Source: Ectopseudomonas alcaliphila
Lineage (GTDB): Bacteria; Pseudomonadota; Gammaproteobacteria; Pseudomonadales; Pseudomonadaceae
DNA length: 64,000 bases
Reading direction: 5' to 3'
NCBI RefSeq assembly: GCF_900101755.1
Contig: NZ_FNAE01000009.1
Span: 62,001-126,000, forward strand
A program made the translations under genes and the position numbers. The notes beneath the pieces are model-generated. The model saw only the letters and a program-made list of their open reading frames with translations, did no database searches and had not been told where the DNA came from. The first letter of the stretch is position 1; every line of letters begins with the position of its first letter. This document shows, piece after piece, positions 15,211 to 22,737 of this stretch.

Positions 15211-17987
15211 GCTGCAGCCGCCTTGACGTGGTCCCACGCCTCCACATTCCAGCCCGCCTTCAACGCATTGGCCCGCCAGGCCTCGACATGCTTGCCCAGC
15301 ACGGCCGCATTCACGGATGGTGGCAGGAAGGATGCTTCGTCACGCGGCAGCAGAAACGCCGCAAAACGCCGCGTGTTTCGATCCGTCCAGGGGATCGCCC
15401 GCGTCTTGTCCACGCCCAGCGTTTCAATGAACAGGCTGAACTTCGTCTGGCTCATGCGGTGCTCGCCGTTGCGCTGGCACCACTCCACGAACATCGCGTA
15501 CAGGTCCGAACTCAAGCACCCGCCCCACAGCCCCTCGCCCAGCTCGCCCAGGCGCCACAGGTTGGCGAACGTCTGCCAAGGCGCACGGCTCAATGCCACC
15601 AGGCGTTCACGCGCCGGCGTCACGGGCGGCTTGGTCTGCTCGTCGAAATCACCCAGGTCATACGCCAGCAGCCAGGCATACAGCGCCTCGACGCCCCCGT
15701 TGGCCAGCTCCTGCTTGATCGCCATCTGCCGCTTCGCCGGCAGCTTCTCCTCTGGCCACATCACCAGAAACCGGCGGTCGCTGTCGCTGATCGGCCAGGG
15801 CACGATCTCGTTCGAGAGAAACACCGCATTCATGTGGCTGGCTTCCTCCCAACCGTTCACGAACTTGCTCTCGATGCGCACCGTCTGCCCGGTGATCAGC
15901 TGCTTGATCTTTCCCACCTGGTTGTACTTCTGATCGCGGCTCACAACCTCCTCGAACACCGCCCACAGCTTGCCGCTCTGCCAGGCGTTGAACGAACCTT
16001 CCAGCTGCGTCTGCCCGACCGTCGCCGAGTACTGCCCGTACAGCATCCCCATCACCACCGAGAACAACAGACTCTTGCCTGAGCCCTCTGTGGTCGAGTG
16101 CATCAGCACCGCGGTGTCCATTTTTGCCCCGCTGTGCTGCAACGGGTACGCCAGCCAGCGGCACAGCCAGTCCGTCGCATCCTCAGCGTGGTTACACAGA
16201 AAGCCGATCAGCCAGATCAGGTTCTCGCACTTCGCATCATCGCGCTCAGGCTTCAGCGGCAGACCCTCATAGGTGTTGATGTACACCTCAGGGTCATGAC
16301 TCATCGTCGGGTCGAAGACGATATGGTTCATATCCACCACGCGCCGCTCCGGGCTGTTCAGCCACAGGCTGTAGGCATCGCCCAGGGCCATCTTCACCGC
16401 GCCCTCAGCCACGCGCCGCTTTTTCGCGTAGTCCCACACGTCTTTGGTGCCGTCGATGTACACGTAGCGCGTCAGCATCGGCATTTTCAGATCGCCAACC
16501 GCCTTGCCCGCCAGCGCCTGGGCGCGCTCGATATCCTTGACCCAATCCTCACCAACCGTCTTCTTGCGCTTCGGGTCCGTCTCGGCATCCCACTGCTTGA
16601 ACAGATCCTTGCCGATCAGCGCCTGGAATGCGGCCTTCTTGATGCGCCTGCCGTTATCCAGATCCCACGCCTGCGTGGTGCCGACGATCAGCGCGTAGCG
16701 CCGGAGCAGCCCCTGGATATGGAAAGCACCCCCCGCCCCCCCTGTAGTGGTGCTGCCGGCCGGCGCGGCGCTATCCGACTCAGATGGGGCGGGGGGAAGG
16801 TCGCCCGACTCATTGGCCGAGCTGCCGCCATCATCACCAGGCGCAGGCTGGCTACCCGCCTCGCCCTTGGCATTCGGCGGCGTGCCGACGTTGTTCTTTT
16901 TGCGCTGGCTCGCATGGTCGATGCCCAGCGCCTTGGCGGCCGCCTTGGTCGCCGCCTTCTGATCACCGTCATGCTCGAGCAGGCAGAACACGTCAAAGGC
17001 GTCGTTCATATGCCCGTTCGCCAGCGGGTCGGCACCGTGGTGCGAATACACCTTGCCGTCCACCACCGTCACACCCGCCAGCCCCGTGGTGCTGCCCGGG
17101 TAGAGCCACTTCTTGCCGCGCCGCTTGTAACCGTGCGCCGCCAGCAGCTGCTCGACGTCGTTCGCGTCGTTATAGGCGCCCACCACATCCGTGCTACCGC
17201 TTGCGCCAGTAGTCGCCGGCCGGTTCGTCTTCGCCTTGGGTGCCGGCCGCTCTTTCGGTGCGGGCGCCCACTCGCAGGCACCCTGCCCCAGCGGCTTGAA
17301 GATCTCCCAGTTGTTCCAGATGCTCAGCAGTTCGCGCGGAAGCTCCGGCAGGCCATCTGCTGACGGCTTGGTGCGCCAGAAATATGGCTTGCCGGTGTCC
17401 GGGTGGATCGAGGGCGGCAACACGTCCTGCACCAGGCCGCCGCGCAGCTCGAACACCGTCACCGGTGCCAGTTCCTTCTGCCGCTCGCGCATCGTCGCGG
17501 TCAGCTCGGCATTGCCGGTCGCCTCAGCCTGTTTCAATGCCGCCGTGGCCAGCTTGTGCTTGCTGCCGTCCGGATCAAGCGGGTTGGGCCATACCAGGGA
17601 ATGCCGGCTCAGCTCCACGCCATCCGGCACGCGGAACATCAGGCGGAAGCGCGCCGGGTTGCCCACCAGCGTCGGGTACACCGCCGCCAAGTCATCAAGG
17701 TGCAGGTCGAGCACGTGCAGCAGCACGTGCCGCGTGTACTCGACGTGGTCGACGTCCAGCGAACAAACGCGGCTCGGCCCGAGCACCACGCCCATGTTGT
17801 GATTGGGGTTCTTCGTCCAGAAGTCTTCGGCCTTGTCGGCATCGGTGAAGTAGCCACCCGGCTTGTTCCAACCGTTGCCCTTTGGCGCCTTCTGGCCGGG
17901 CTCGATCTTCACCAGGGCCAGCCCGAAGGCCTCGATATAGCGGCGCGCCCAGGCGGCGATATTGCTTGGGGTGTTCGCTTGCGTCAT
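15207..17987 (-). CDS. Phage primase-helicase (prim-pol domain plus SF3-like helicase)
   Basis: The 926-residue protein has an N-terminal bifunctional primase-polymerase domain (residues 10 to 210) with the catalytic pair D78 and D80 in CSLDVDH and the later family pattern PPSIHPDTGKPYFW. A second module spans about 260 to 370, followed by a Ser/Pro/Gly linker near 380 to 430. The C-terminal helicase domain has Walker A EGSGKSLLF near 632 and Walker B WAVFEEVVS. It would prime and unwind the phage DNA. Its start overlaps the ASCH-like gene stop (ATGA) and the iteron-like repeats follow it. Confidence 0.9.
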   Translation of the reverse strand: MTQANTPSNIAAWARRYIEAFGLALVKIEPGQKAPKGNGWNKPGGYFTDADKAEDFWTKNPNHNMGVVLGPSRVCSLDVDHVEYTRHVLLHVLDLHLDDLAAVYPTLVGNPARFRLMFRVPDGVELSRHSLVWPNPLDPDGSKHKLATAALKQAEATGNAELTATMRERQKELAPVTVFELRGGLVQDVLPPSIHPDTGKPYFWRTKPSADGLPELPRELLSIWNNWEIFKPLGQGACEWAPAPKERPAPKAKTNRPATTGASGSTDVVGAYNDANDVEQLLAAHGYKRRGKKWLYPGSTTGLAGVTVVDGKVYSHHGADPLANGHMNDAFDVFCLLEHDGDQKAATKAAAKALGIDHASQRKKNNVGTPPNAKGEAGSQPAPGDDGGSSANESGDLPPAPSESDSAAPAGSTTTGGAGGAFHIQGLLRRYALIVGTTQAWDLDNGRRIKKAAFQALIGKDLFKQWDAETDPKRKKTVGEDWVKDIERAQALAGKAVGDLKMPMLTRYVYIDGTKDVWDYAKKRRVAEGAVKMALGDAYSLWLNSPERRVVDMNHIVFDPTMSHDPEVYINTYEGLPLKPERDDAKCENLIWLIGFLCNHAEDATDWLCRWLAYPLQHSGAKMDTAVLMHSTTEGSGKSLLFSVVMGMLYGQYSATVGQTQLEGSFNAWQSGKLWAVFEEVVSRDQKYNQVGKIKQLITGQTVRIESKFVNGWEEASHMNAVFLSNEIVPWPISDSDRRFLVMWPEEKLPAKRQMAIKQELANGGVEALYAWLLAYDLGDFDEQTKPPVTPARERLVALSRAPWQTFANLWRLGELGEGLWGGCLSSDLYAMFVEWCQRNGEHRMSQTKFSLFIETLGVDKTRAIPWTDRNTRRFAAFLLPRDEASFLPPSVNAAVLGKHVEAWRANALKAGWNVEAWDHVKAAAA

Positions 17988-18718
17988 GCGCTCTGCTCCA
18001 CCCGCTTGAACTCGACGACCCAGACCCAGGGGTTGGCGTGCCAGGACTCATTGCCGTTGATCGATGCCCACAGGCCAGCGAAACCATGAATCACCGCCTC
18101 TTTGCACTCGAACCGGCTAGGCGAGGTTTCGAGGAACTGCCTGCACATGGCGGCGTCAACGCCCTCTGCCTCTGCCTGGTCGCCGCTGATGTCCTGCAGG
18201 CGCTCGACGCGCACGGCGGTGATCTCCAGCAGGATGCGGGAAACCCAGCGAGGCATATGGATGCTTGGCCTCCACCGCCCCTCGGTTCCGGCGAGCAGAT
18301 CTTCTGACCAGCATGCGAAGTGGTATGGCTTGCAGCGGGGATCGTCGTAGTTGAATGCACCGCGCTCATCCAGAAAGCTCTTGTCTTCCATCAAATCGCG
18401 GACTTCATCATCAGCACGATAGGCAATGCCCGGCGCACCCTGCAGATTTACATCAGACCAGGTCTCGCGCACCCATAGTCGTTCGCCTGGCTCACCATAT
18501 GGACAGGCATGCCCAGCGAGGCCAGTCCACTGCTGCAACTCTTCCTGCACATGCAGCATGGTTTGATGCTCGCGACTTGGCCACAAGTGCCCACCACGCT
18601 GGTCATCCGCATCGCAGGGCGATGGCTGAGGCTTCATCAACCGCCGCGTCACCGTCTTACGGCCCTCAAGAATCGCGTGCACCATCGGCGCGCTGAACAG
18701 AATCGGACGCTCCTTCAC
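17984..18718 (-). CDS. ASCH-domain-like phage protein
   Basis: The N-terminal VKERPILFSAPMVHAILEGRKTVTRR is a widespread phage pattern (an ASCH-like fold linked to RNA or modified-base binding). PYGEPGERLWVRETW and a C-terminal block (WEGVDAAM-like EGVDAAMCRQF, then WASINGNESWHANPWVWVVEF) complete it. The start is set at GTG 18718, because it overlaps the stop of the 51-residue gene (GTGA); an ATG at 18733 is the alternative. Length is 244 residues. The molecular function is unknown. It is cotranscribed with the primase. Confidence 0.75.
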   Translation of the reverse strand: MKERPILFSAPMVHAILEGRKTVTRRLMKPQPSPCDADDQRGGHLWPSREHQTMLHVQEELQQWTGLAGHACPYGEPGERLWVRETWSDVNLQGAPGIAYRADDEVRDLMEDKSFLDERGAFNYDDPRCKPYHFACWSEDLLAGTEGRWRPSIHMPRWVSRILLEITAVRVERLQDISGDQAEAEGVDAAMCRQFLETSPSRFECKEAVIHGFAGLWASINGNESWHANPWVWVVEFKRVEQSA

Positions 18719-18870
18719 AGTACCGCCCTCCATGCGTTGGCGGCCTGCCAGTAGGCCTGCAGGGCGACCTTGATGCCCTCCCAGTCGCGCATCGCGTGCA
18801 GTTCACGCAGGCGCTGGGCGGCACGATTCACTTTGGCGCGCAGATGGGCGCGCAGGGCTGGGCGGTTCAC
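18715..18870 (-). CDS. Small phage protein of unknown function
   Basis: A 51-codon frame starts at GTG 18870 (VNRPALRAHLRAKVNRAAQRL) and ends at TGA 18717..18715. Both ends overlap neighbours in the GTGA manner, so all three genes look translationally coupled. The product is basic and helical, with a Trp/Tyr-rich second helix (ALQAYWQAANAWRA). No family is recognised. Confidence 0.55.
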   Translation of the reverse strand: MNRPALRAHLRAKVNRAAQRLRELHAMRDWEGIKVALQAYWQAANAWRAVL

Positions 18871-19403
18871 GCTTCACCCCCTGCCAATGCAGCTTCGAGT
18901 GCATCGTTGACGGTGTAATCGAGGCGCCCATGGTCGCTTGGGAAATCAACCTCAACGCCCTGAGCGTTGTAGAGTTCAACCCCACCGCCATCACGCTCGA
19001 TGTGCAGCTCTATCCTCCAGCCCTCTGGCAGCTTTCCGCAGGCAGCCTGCAAGGCCTCGTTTAGCGGCACGTAGTCTTTCGGGGCCGCAGCCAGATCAGC
19101 CTTGATCCCCTTAACCCGATCCAGCAGCAGGCTCCAGGCAAAACCGCGATCAGCGGTCGGCGTCAGCCCGAGCGCCCGTGCAACGTCGTCGCGGCACTGC
19201 TTATCCAGGGCGATCAGAGCCGGGTGGCTGGAGGCCTGAACACCCCGCGCATCAACGGCCAGCTCGTAACTCAACAGCAGCTCACTGAGCCGGCGCAGCA
19301 CAGGGTCAATTCCAGGGTAGGTTTGGAAGCCCAGCATGGCGACGATGGTTGCCATGTCGTACTTGAGCGCATCGAAAGATGCCTTGTAGTCATGGTTATT
19401 CAC
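18867..19403 (-). CDS. Phage protein of unknown function, early operon
   Basis: The 178-residue protein starts MNNHDYKASFDALKYDM and has a helical N-terminal half followed by a beta-rich half with PEGWRIELHIERDGGGVELY, then an Ala-rich end. The last part resembles small phage modules but I cannot name the family. It overlaps the DksA-like gene by 8 bases and the 51-residue gene by 4. Confidence 0.6.
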   Translation of the reverse strand: MNNHDYKASFDALKYDMATIVAMLGFQTYPGIDPVLRRLSELLLSYELAVDARGVQASSHPALIALDKQCRDDVARALGLTPTADRGFAWSLLLDRVKGIKADLAAAPKDYVPLNEALQAACGKLPEGWRIELHIERDGGGVELYNAQGVEVDFPSDHGRLDYTVNDALEAALAGGEA

Positions 19404-19602
19404 CGCGCACCTCCCTTACCCCTCGGCAGCAGACGCAAAAACGGCAACCCGGCACTGCAAGGCGCCGGGCTTCGGGAATGTCGTCACCACAGCTCTTGCA
19501 CTCGGTCGCGCTCTCGCCCTGGTACACCACACGGTTGTCGATGGCCTGCTGCAGGCGCTCTTGCTGCGCCGCCTCAGCCATTTCAAGTACGCGTTCATCC
19601 AT
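19396..19602 (-). CDS. TraR/DksA-type zinc-finger regulator, short phage form
   Basis: The 68-residue protein has the C4 zinc finger of the TraR/DksA family: CKSC, then 17 residues, then CVCC (the Cys pairs lie at about residues 35 to 60), with DDIPEARRLAVPGC between. A helix MDERVLEMAEAAQQERLQQA precedes it. Short TraR-like proteins bind the RNA polymerase secondary channel and act without ppGpp. In the lytic operon it could change host transcription early in infection. It overlaps the CII-like gene (19595..19602). Confidence 0.85.
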   Translation of the reverse strand: MDERVLEMAEAAQQERLQQAIDNRVVYQGESATECKSCGDDIPEARRLAVPGCRFCVCCRGVREVRGE

Positions 19603-20104
19603 CGCGGCGATCCTCCCCGGCCAGCATTGCCTGCTCGGCGCCGGCGATGATCCCCAAAATCTTGCGGATCACCTCATACCCGTGGTGCTTCAGCAGCTCC
19701 ACCTCATGCGCCTGCCAGCGGTTGTCTGCCGCGCCGTCGTGCACGCCGCCCACAAACTCACCCTGGCGCCGCATCAGCTTCTCCATCGCCTTCAAGGCAT
19801 CGTTGGTCGCCGTCACCGCCACCGGCTTGAACCACACCACCCCGGCCGGGCGCATCAGCGCATCCAGCAGGCGCGGGTCTTGGGTCAGGCGGATGATGTC
19901 TTCGAGCTCGTCCGGGTTCGGCCAGCGGCGTTCCTCGGTTGGGTTGAGCTTCTTCTGGAGGGTGTCGTAGCCCGTCGCCGGGTCCAACAACATATCGATG
20001 GCCAGGGCGCCAATGCCGCCCCGATGGTCACGCCCGGCGCGGTAAAGCGCGTGGCGCAGGGAGAGTACCGGGCCAGCGCCCGGCAGCAGATCTTGTCGGC
20101 TCAT
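19595..20104 (-). CDS. Phage regulatory protein CII-like (CP76 family)
   Basis: The 169-residue protein begins MSRQDLLPGAGPVLSLRHALYRAG and has DTLQKKLNPTEERRWPNPDELEDIIRLTQDPRLLDAL, which is the helix-turn-helix and following helix typical of the CP76/CII-like family. These proteins regulate early lytic or lysogenic choice. It is the second gene of the minus early operon, after cro, as cII follows cro in lambda. GGGGTAGGT precedes ATG 20104. A 359-base gap with hairpins separates it from cro. Confidence 0.8.
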   Translation of the reverse strand: MSRQDLLPGAGPVLSLRHALYRAGRDHRGGIGALAIDMLLDPATGYDTLQKKLNPTEERRWPNPDELEDIIRLTQDPRLLDALMRPAGVVWFKPVAVTATNDALKAMEKLMRRQGEFVGGVHDGAADNRWQAHEVELLKHHGYEVIRKILGIIAGAEQAMLAGEDRRDG

Positions 20105-20162
20105 ACCTACCCCAAGCCGCCCCCAGGTGGGGCCGGCTGTTGTGTGCTGTGTCTGCCGAGCT

Positions 20163-20397
20163 GGGCAGTCAGAGTTGCCCCGCTCGACCCCGTCCGCGCC
20201 AGGGGTCAGAGTCCCCGGCGCGGTGTACTACCTAAAACCGCCGTTTAACGACATAGCCAGAGCACCAGGGCATCCCCTACTATTCCGGCTACGGCGACTC
20301 AATGTTTCCACGTGCTGTGTCGGCATCGAGCGTCGTGCGCCTGGCGAGGGGTCAGAGCCTCGCCAGGCACCGGTGCAAGGGGTCAGAGCCTTGCACC
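20163..20397 (-). repeat. Four hairpins with CTCTGAC loops in the gap between cro and the CII-like gene
   Basis: On the minus strand four stems enclose a loop carrying CTCTGAC. 20397..20372 has a 9-bp stem GGTGCAAGG. 20368..20339 has an 11-bp stem GCCTGGCGAGG. 20223..20194 has an 11-bp stem (CCGCGCCGGGG) with one bulged base. 20180..20163 has a 5-bp stem GGGCA. The stems differ in sequence and length yet pair, and the loop is constant. A fifth copy of the motif (20421..20415) has little stem. The rest of the 20105..20463 gap holds no gene. The same motif recurs upstream of plus-strand genes. A nut/put-like or protein-binding RNA site is likely. Confidence 0.7.
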
Positions 20398-20437
20398 ACC
20401 CCGCCCGCCAGTGTGTCAGAGCTCAGGCGAGCACCCC

Positions 20438-20459
20438 GCCAGCCCCTTCGGGGGCTGGC
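20438..20459 (-). terminator. Strong GC hairpin just after the cro stop codon
   Basis: GCCAGCCCC pairs with GGGGCTGGC around a four-base loop (CGAA on the minus strand), five bases after the cro stop. No U tract follows, so it may be a factor-dependent pause or terminator or a 3' stabiliser. It has no CTCTGAC loop and is separate from the neighbouring array. Confidence 0.45.
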
Positions 20460-20463
20460 ACCT

Positions 20464-20691
20464 TTATGCTGCAGCGCTTCGGCCGCGCAGATAGCTCCAA
20501 TCAATGTCTTCGCGGATATCCTCGCAGCTGACGTCGCCATGGCTAGCGATATCAATCCGGATAGCCAATTCAGCGCTCGCTCGGCGCCCATACGCGACTT
20601 GCTTGATTTGCCCGACAGTAGAGCCACACCCGGAAGCGAACTCTTCCAGCTGCTCCTTCGTCAGCGGCTTTATGTAGTCCAGCAGTTTCAT
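20464..20691 (-). CDS. Cro-like / YdaS-type helix-turn-helix regulator
   Basis: The 75-residue protein (MKLLDYIKPLTKEQLEEFASGC) has a small DNA-binding helix-turn-helix: the helix EQLEEFASGCGSTVGQIKQVAYGRRASAE places the turn at GSTVGQ. It ends in a variable tail with WSYLRGRSAAA. It is transcribed away from the cI gene and is first in the minus early operon, so it fills the Cro role. It is preceded by the promoter 20725..20753 and an operator, which suggests repression by CI. Confidence 0.8.
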   Translation of the reverse strand: MKLLDYIKPLTKEQLEEFASGCGSTVGQIKQVAYGRRASAELAIRIDIASHGDVSCEDIREDIDWSYLRGRSAAA

Positions 20692-20724
20692 AAGTGCTCT
20701 CGGAGAAGTACCAAGGTCGGCTGG

Positions 20725-20753
20725 ATTATTTACCGTTTGGTAAAAGCGGTCAA
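20725..20753 (-). promoter_or_regulatory. Promoter of the cro operon (PR-like)
   Basis: On the minus strand TTGACC (20753..20748) and AATAAT (20730..20725) are 17 bases apart, 34 bases before the cro start. The operator 20729..20744 lies in the spacer and touches the -10 box, so bound repressor would block the polymerase. The same -35 sequence occurs in the opposite promoter at 21589. Confidence 0.75.
20729..20744. promoter_or_regulatory. Repressor operator 1 in the cro promoter
   Basis: TTTACCGTTTGGTAAA is a perfect 6-bp inverted repeat with a 4-base centre. It shares the TTTACC, N4, GGTAAA pattern with three other sites around cI. Confidence 0.75.
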
Positions 20754-20766
20754 CACCTTACGGTAA

Positions 20767-20782
20767 TTTACTTTTAAGTAAC
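20767..20782. promoter_or_regulatory. Repressor operator 2 between cro and cI
   Basis: TTTACTTTTAAGTAAC matches the same 16-bp pattern with one changed half-site base on each side. It lies 38 bases from the first operator, 19 bases before the cI start, where it could influence cI transcription. A compact TTACGGTAA (20758..20766) stands between them. Confidence 0.6.
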
Positions 20783-20801
20783 AGCCGGGAATCATCGCAC
20801 C

Positions 20802-21554
20802 ATGGATATACAAGCTATCAGGCGAGCCAACCTCGCCACCCTGGTGCAAAGCCGATTCGGCGGCAGTCAGAACGCCCTTGCAATCGCCGTCGACCGTCAA
20901 GCCAGCTACATCAGCAGGTGCCTGTCTGAATCAGGCAAGCATGCAAAGCCAATCGGTGAAAAGTTCGCGCGGCACATAGAGGCCTCTCTCGGCCTCTCCC
21001 CGGGCTCCCTCGACACTGCACCAGGCCACGACACACCGGCTAGAAGGAATCTTCTTGAAGCCGGTGCTCCGGAGCGCTCACCGCATGTATTCCCAATAGA
21101 GGTATGGGACGATGAAACCCCACTCGGCCCCGACGAGGTCGAGCTGCCCTTCTACAAGGAAGTCGAGCTGTCTGCAGGCAAGGGATCGGAAGTAATGCTG
21201 GAAACAAGCGGTAGGAAGCTGCGATTCGGTCGCCGGAGCCTGCAACGCAAAGGCGTAGAGCCAGCGGCCGCTGCGTGCGCAGCCGTCACCGGTAACAGTA
21301 TGGAGCCCGTATTGCCAGACGGCTCCACAGTCGGCATCGATACCGGCGTGCAGCAGGTTCAAGACGGCAAGATGTACGCCATCGACCATGCCGGGCAGCT
21401 GCGCGTTAAGCTGCTGTATCGCCTCCCCGGTGGCGGACTGCGCGTACGCAGCTATAACGAAGCCGAGCACCCAGACGAGCGCTATGAAGGCGACTATGTG
21501 GCCGACCACATACGCATCATCGGCAAAGTCTTCTGGTACTCAGTCCTACTCTGA
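20802..21554 (+). CDS. CI-type prophage repressor (HTH plus S24 LexA-like peptidase)
   Basis: The 250-residue protein has an N-terminal helix-turn-helix (residues 12 to 60, ALAIAVDRQASYISRCLS) and a C-terminal S24 domain. The catalytic Ser166 is in TGNSMEPVLPDG and Lys203 in LRVKLLYRLPGG. A candidate autocleavage bond is Ala87-Gly88 in LLEAGAP. RecA-stimulated self-cleavage would induce the prophage. GGGAA precedes ATG 20802. It is divergent from cro, with operators on both sides. It is the only plus gene of the switch and is followed by the leftward-type promoter. Confidence 0.92.
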   Translation: MDIQAIRRANLATLVQSRFGGSQNALAIAVDRQASYISRCLSESGKHAKPIGEKFARHIEASLGLSPGSLDTAPGHDTPARRNLLEAGAPERSPHVFPIEVWDDETPLGPDEVELPFYKEVELSAGKGSEVMLETSGRKLRFGRRSLQRKGVEPAAAACAAVTGNSMEPVLPDGSTVGIDTGVQQVQDGKMYAIDHAGQLRVKLLYRLPGGGLRVRSYNEAEHPDERYEGDYVADHIRIIGKVFWYSVLL

Positions 21555-21574
21555 AGGTAATTTTTTACCCTGTA

Positions 21575-21590
21575 TTTACCAAAAGGTATT
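21575..21590. promoter_or_regulatory. Repressor operator 3 upstream of the plus early operon
   Basis: TTTACCAAAAGGTATT matches the TTTACC, N4, GGTAAA pattern with one mismatch in the second half-site, and overlaps the -35 box of the promoter at 21589. A reversed pair GGTAATTTTTTACC sits just upstream (21556..21569) and could be a further weak site. Confidence 0.65.
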
Positions 21591-21617
21591 GACCAGAATA
21601 TTTACCATTAGGTAACT
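21589..21617 (+). promoter_or_regulatory. Promoter of the plus early operon (PL-like)
   Basis: TTGACC (21589..21594) is followed after 17 bases by GTAACT (21612..21617), or after 18 by TAACTT. The -35 box is identical to that of the cro promoter, and operators lie over it and in the spacer. It reads into the plus operon that begins at 21655. Confidence 0.65.
21601..21616. promoter_or_regulatory. Repressor operator 4 within the PL-like promoter
   Basis: TTTACCATTAGGTAAC is a near-perfect copy of the 16-bp operator, lying between the -35 and -10 boxes and into the -10 box, 26 bases from operator 3. The arrangement mirrors that of operator 1 in the cro promoter. Confidence 0.7.
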
Positions 21618-21654
21618 TAATCGCGTACCCACACTCTGACCTCTGGAGTACGCG

Positions 21655-21846
21655 ATGCAACAGACACAGCACACATCCGCCCAGGTGCTCCTGCACCCGG
21701 CATGCACCACCAACCCTGCCGCCGTCCGCGCTGTTCAGCAGGCCACTGGCCGCTTTGTGGTGCTCGAAGGTGGCCGCCCAACGCTCAAGCAGCCCCAAAC
21801 CCTGCCCGCCTTTGAGGACTTCGGCCCTTGGGGAGGTGCAGCGTGA
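21655..21846 (+). CDS. Small early phage protein of unknown function
   Basis: The 63-residue product begins MQQTQHTSAQVLLHPACTTN and ends FGPWGGAA. GGAG precedes ATG 21655. It is the first gene after the PL-like promoter, and a CTCTGAC motif lies 14 bases before its start. Its TGA overlaps the GTG start of the next gene. No family is recognised. Confidence 0.55.
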   Translation: MQQTQHTSAQVLLHPACTTNPAAVRAVQQATGRFVVLEGGRPTLKQPQTLPAFEDFGPWGGAA

Positions 21847-22181
21847 GCCCGGCCATCCAACTGCTACTCATCCAGATCATGCAGACGGTCGCCCGCCTGC
21901 ACGGTAACCCCGACTATCAGGTGTTCTGCACCAGCTTCGGTAACTGCGGCCTGTTCAAGGTCGAGATCTACCCCCGCAACGCTGACTGGCATACCCCTGG
22001 CTACCTCCCGACCAAACTGGCTTACGCATCGGCTCGCTGGAGCCAACTGCAATGGCCCACCGGAGCAGACGAACTGCTGAAGGCACCGGAAGAGCGCTTT
22101 ATTCGCGAGCTGGCCTTCATGCGCGCCGCCTTGATGGCCTATCTGCCAGCCGAGGCAATCGAAGCGGAGGTGGCAGCATGA
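21843..22181 (+). CDS. Early phage protein of unknown function
   Basis: The 112-residue product from GTG 21843 (VSPAIQLLLIQIMQTVARL) contains a WSQLQWPTG motif and ends in helices with FMRAALMAYLPAEA. GTG 21843 is chosen because GGAGGTGC lies seven bases upstream and it overlaps the previous stop (GTGA); an ATG at 21828 has no ribosome site. The end overlaps the next start (ATGA). Confidence 0.6.
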   Translation: MSPAIQLLLIQIMQTVARLHGNPDYQVFCTSFGNCGLFKVEIYPRNADWHTPGYLPTKLAYASARWSQLQWPTGADELLKAPEERFIRELAFMRAALMAYLPAEAIEAEVAA

Positions 22182-22726
22182 CCTACTCCCTCACTCAGCA
22201 TTCCCTCCACGGGCTTCGCCGCGCTCTCACCACGCCCATGGATCAGCGCGCCACGCTCCACCTTGAGCGCCCCGCCTCACGCGTTGCGGTCATGCTCGAG
22301 CTTGAGCAGGTCGCGGACAAGCTGGCAGTCAGCATCGTGCTTGGCCATCACCGCTCGACTATCCGCCTGCAAGCCAACGACCCGGCCAATACCGCCCACA
22401 TCTGCGAACAGATCGAAGCCATCGCCAACGGCACAGCCGACACTGCCGAAACCGGCGCGATCGGCACCCCGACCGCCCCAGCTCGCGAGCCCTTCGCCCT
22501 TGATGCAGAGGACGAAGCCAGTCTGCGCCACCTGGTGCGCATCGGCGGCACCCGGCATTTGCAGTGCGGCGTATCGGTCACCGTGCATTACGCCGGCATC
22601 CTGACGCCGTACCGCCACGCATTGGTTTCCACGCCATACGCCACCGAGCACCTGCAGGCCGGCACGCCAGGCGAGCTTTACGTGGTCGCCGCCCAGCACA
22701 TCGAAACCGCGCTCAACGCAGCCTGA
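22178..22726 (+). CDS. Early phage protein of unknown function
   Basis: The 182-residue protein starts MTYSLTQHSLHGLRRALTTP. It has a beta-rich middle (SIVLGHHRSTIRL), an Ala/Thr/Gly linker and a C-terminal block with GGTRHLQCGVSVTVHY. Start and upstream gene overlap as ATGA; GGAGGTGGC precedes the ATG. Nothing identifies a function. Confidence 0.55.
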   Translation: MTYSLTQHSLHGLRRALTTPMDQRATLHLERPASRVAVMLELEQVADKLAVSIVLGHHRSTIRLQANDPANTAHICEQIEAIANGTADTAETGAIGTPTAPAREPFALDAEDEASLRHLVRIGGTRHLQCGVSVTVHYAGILTPYRHALVSTPYATEHLQAGTPGELYVVAAQHIETALNAA

Positions 22727-22737
22727 GGGCCACCGCC

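Noticed and set aside
20163..20460. CRISPR array
   Set aside because: The repeated part is only about 8 bases in a loop, the unit spacing is irregular, the stems vary, and no cas genes are nearby.
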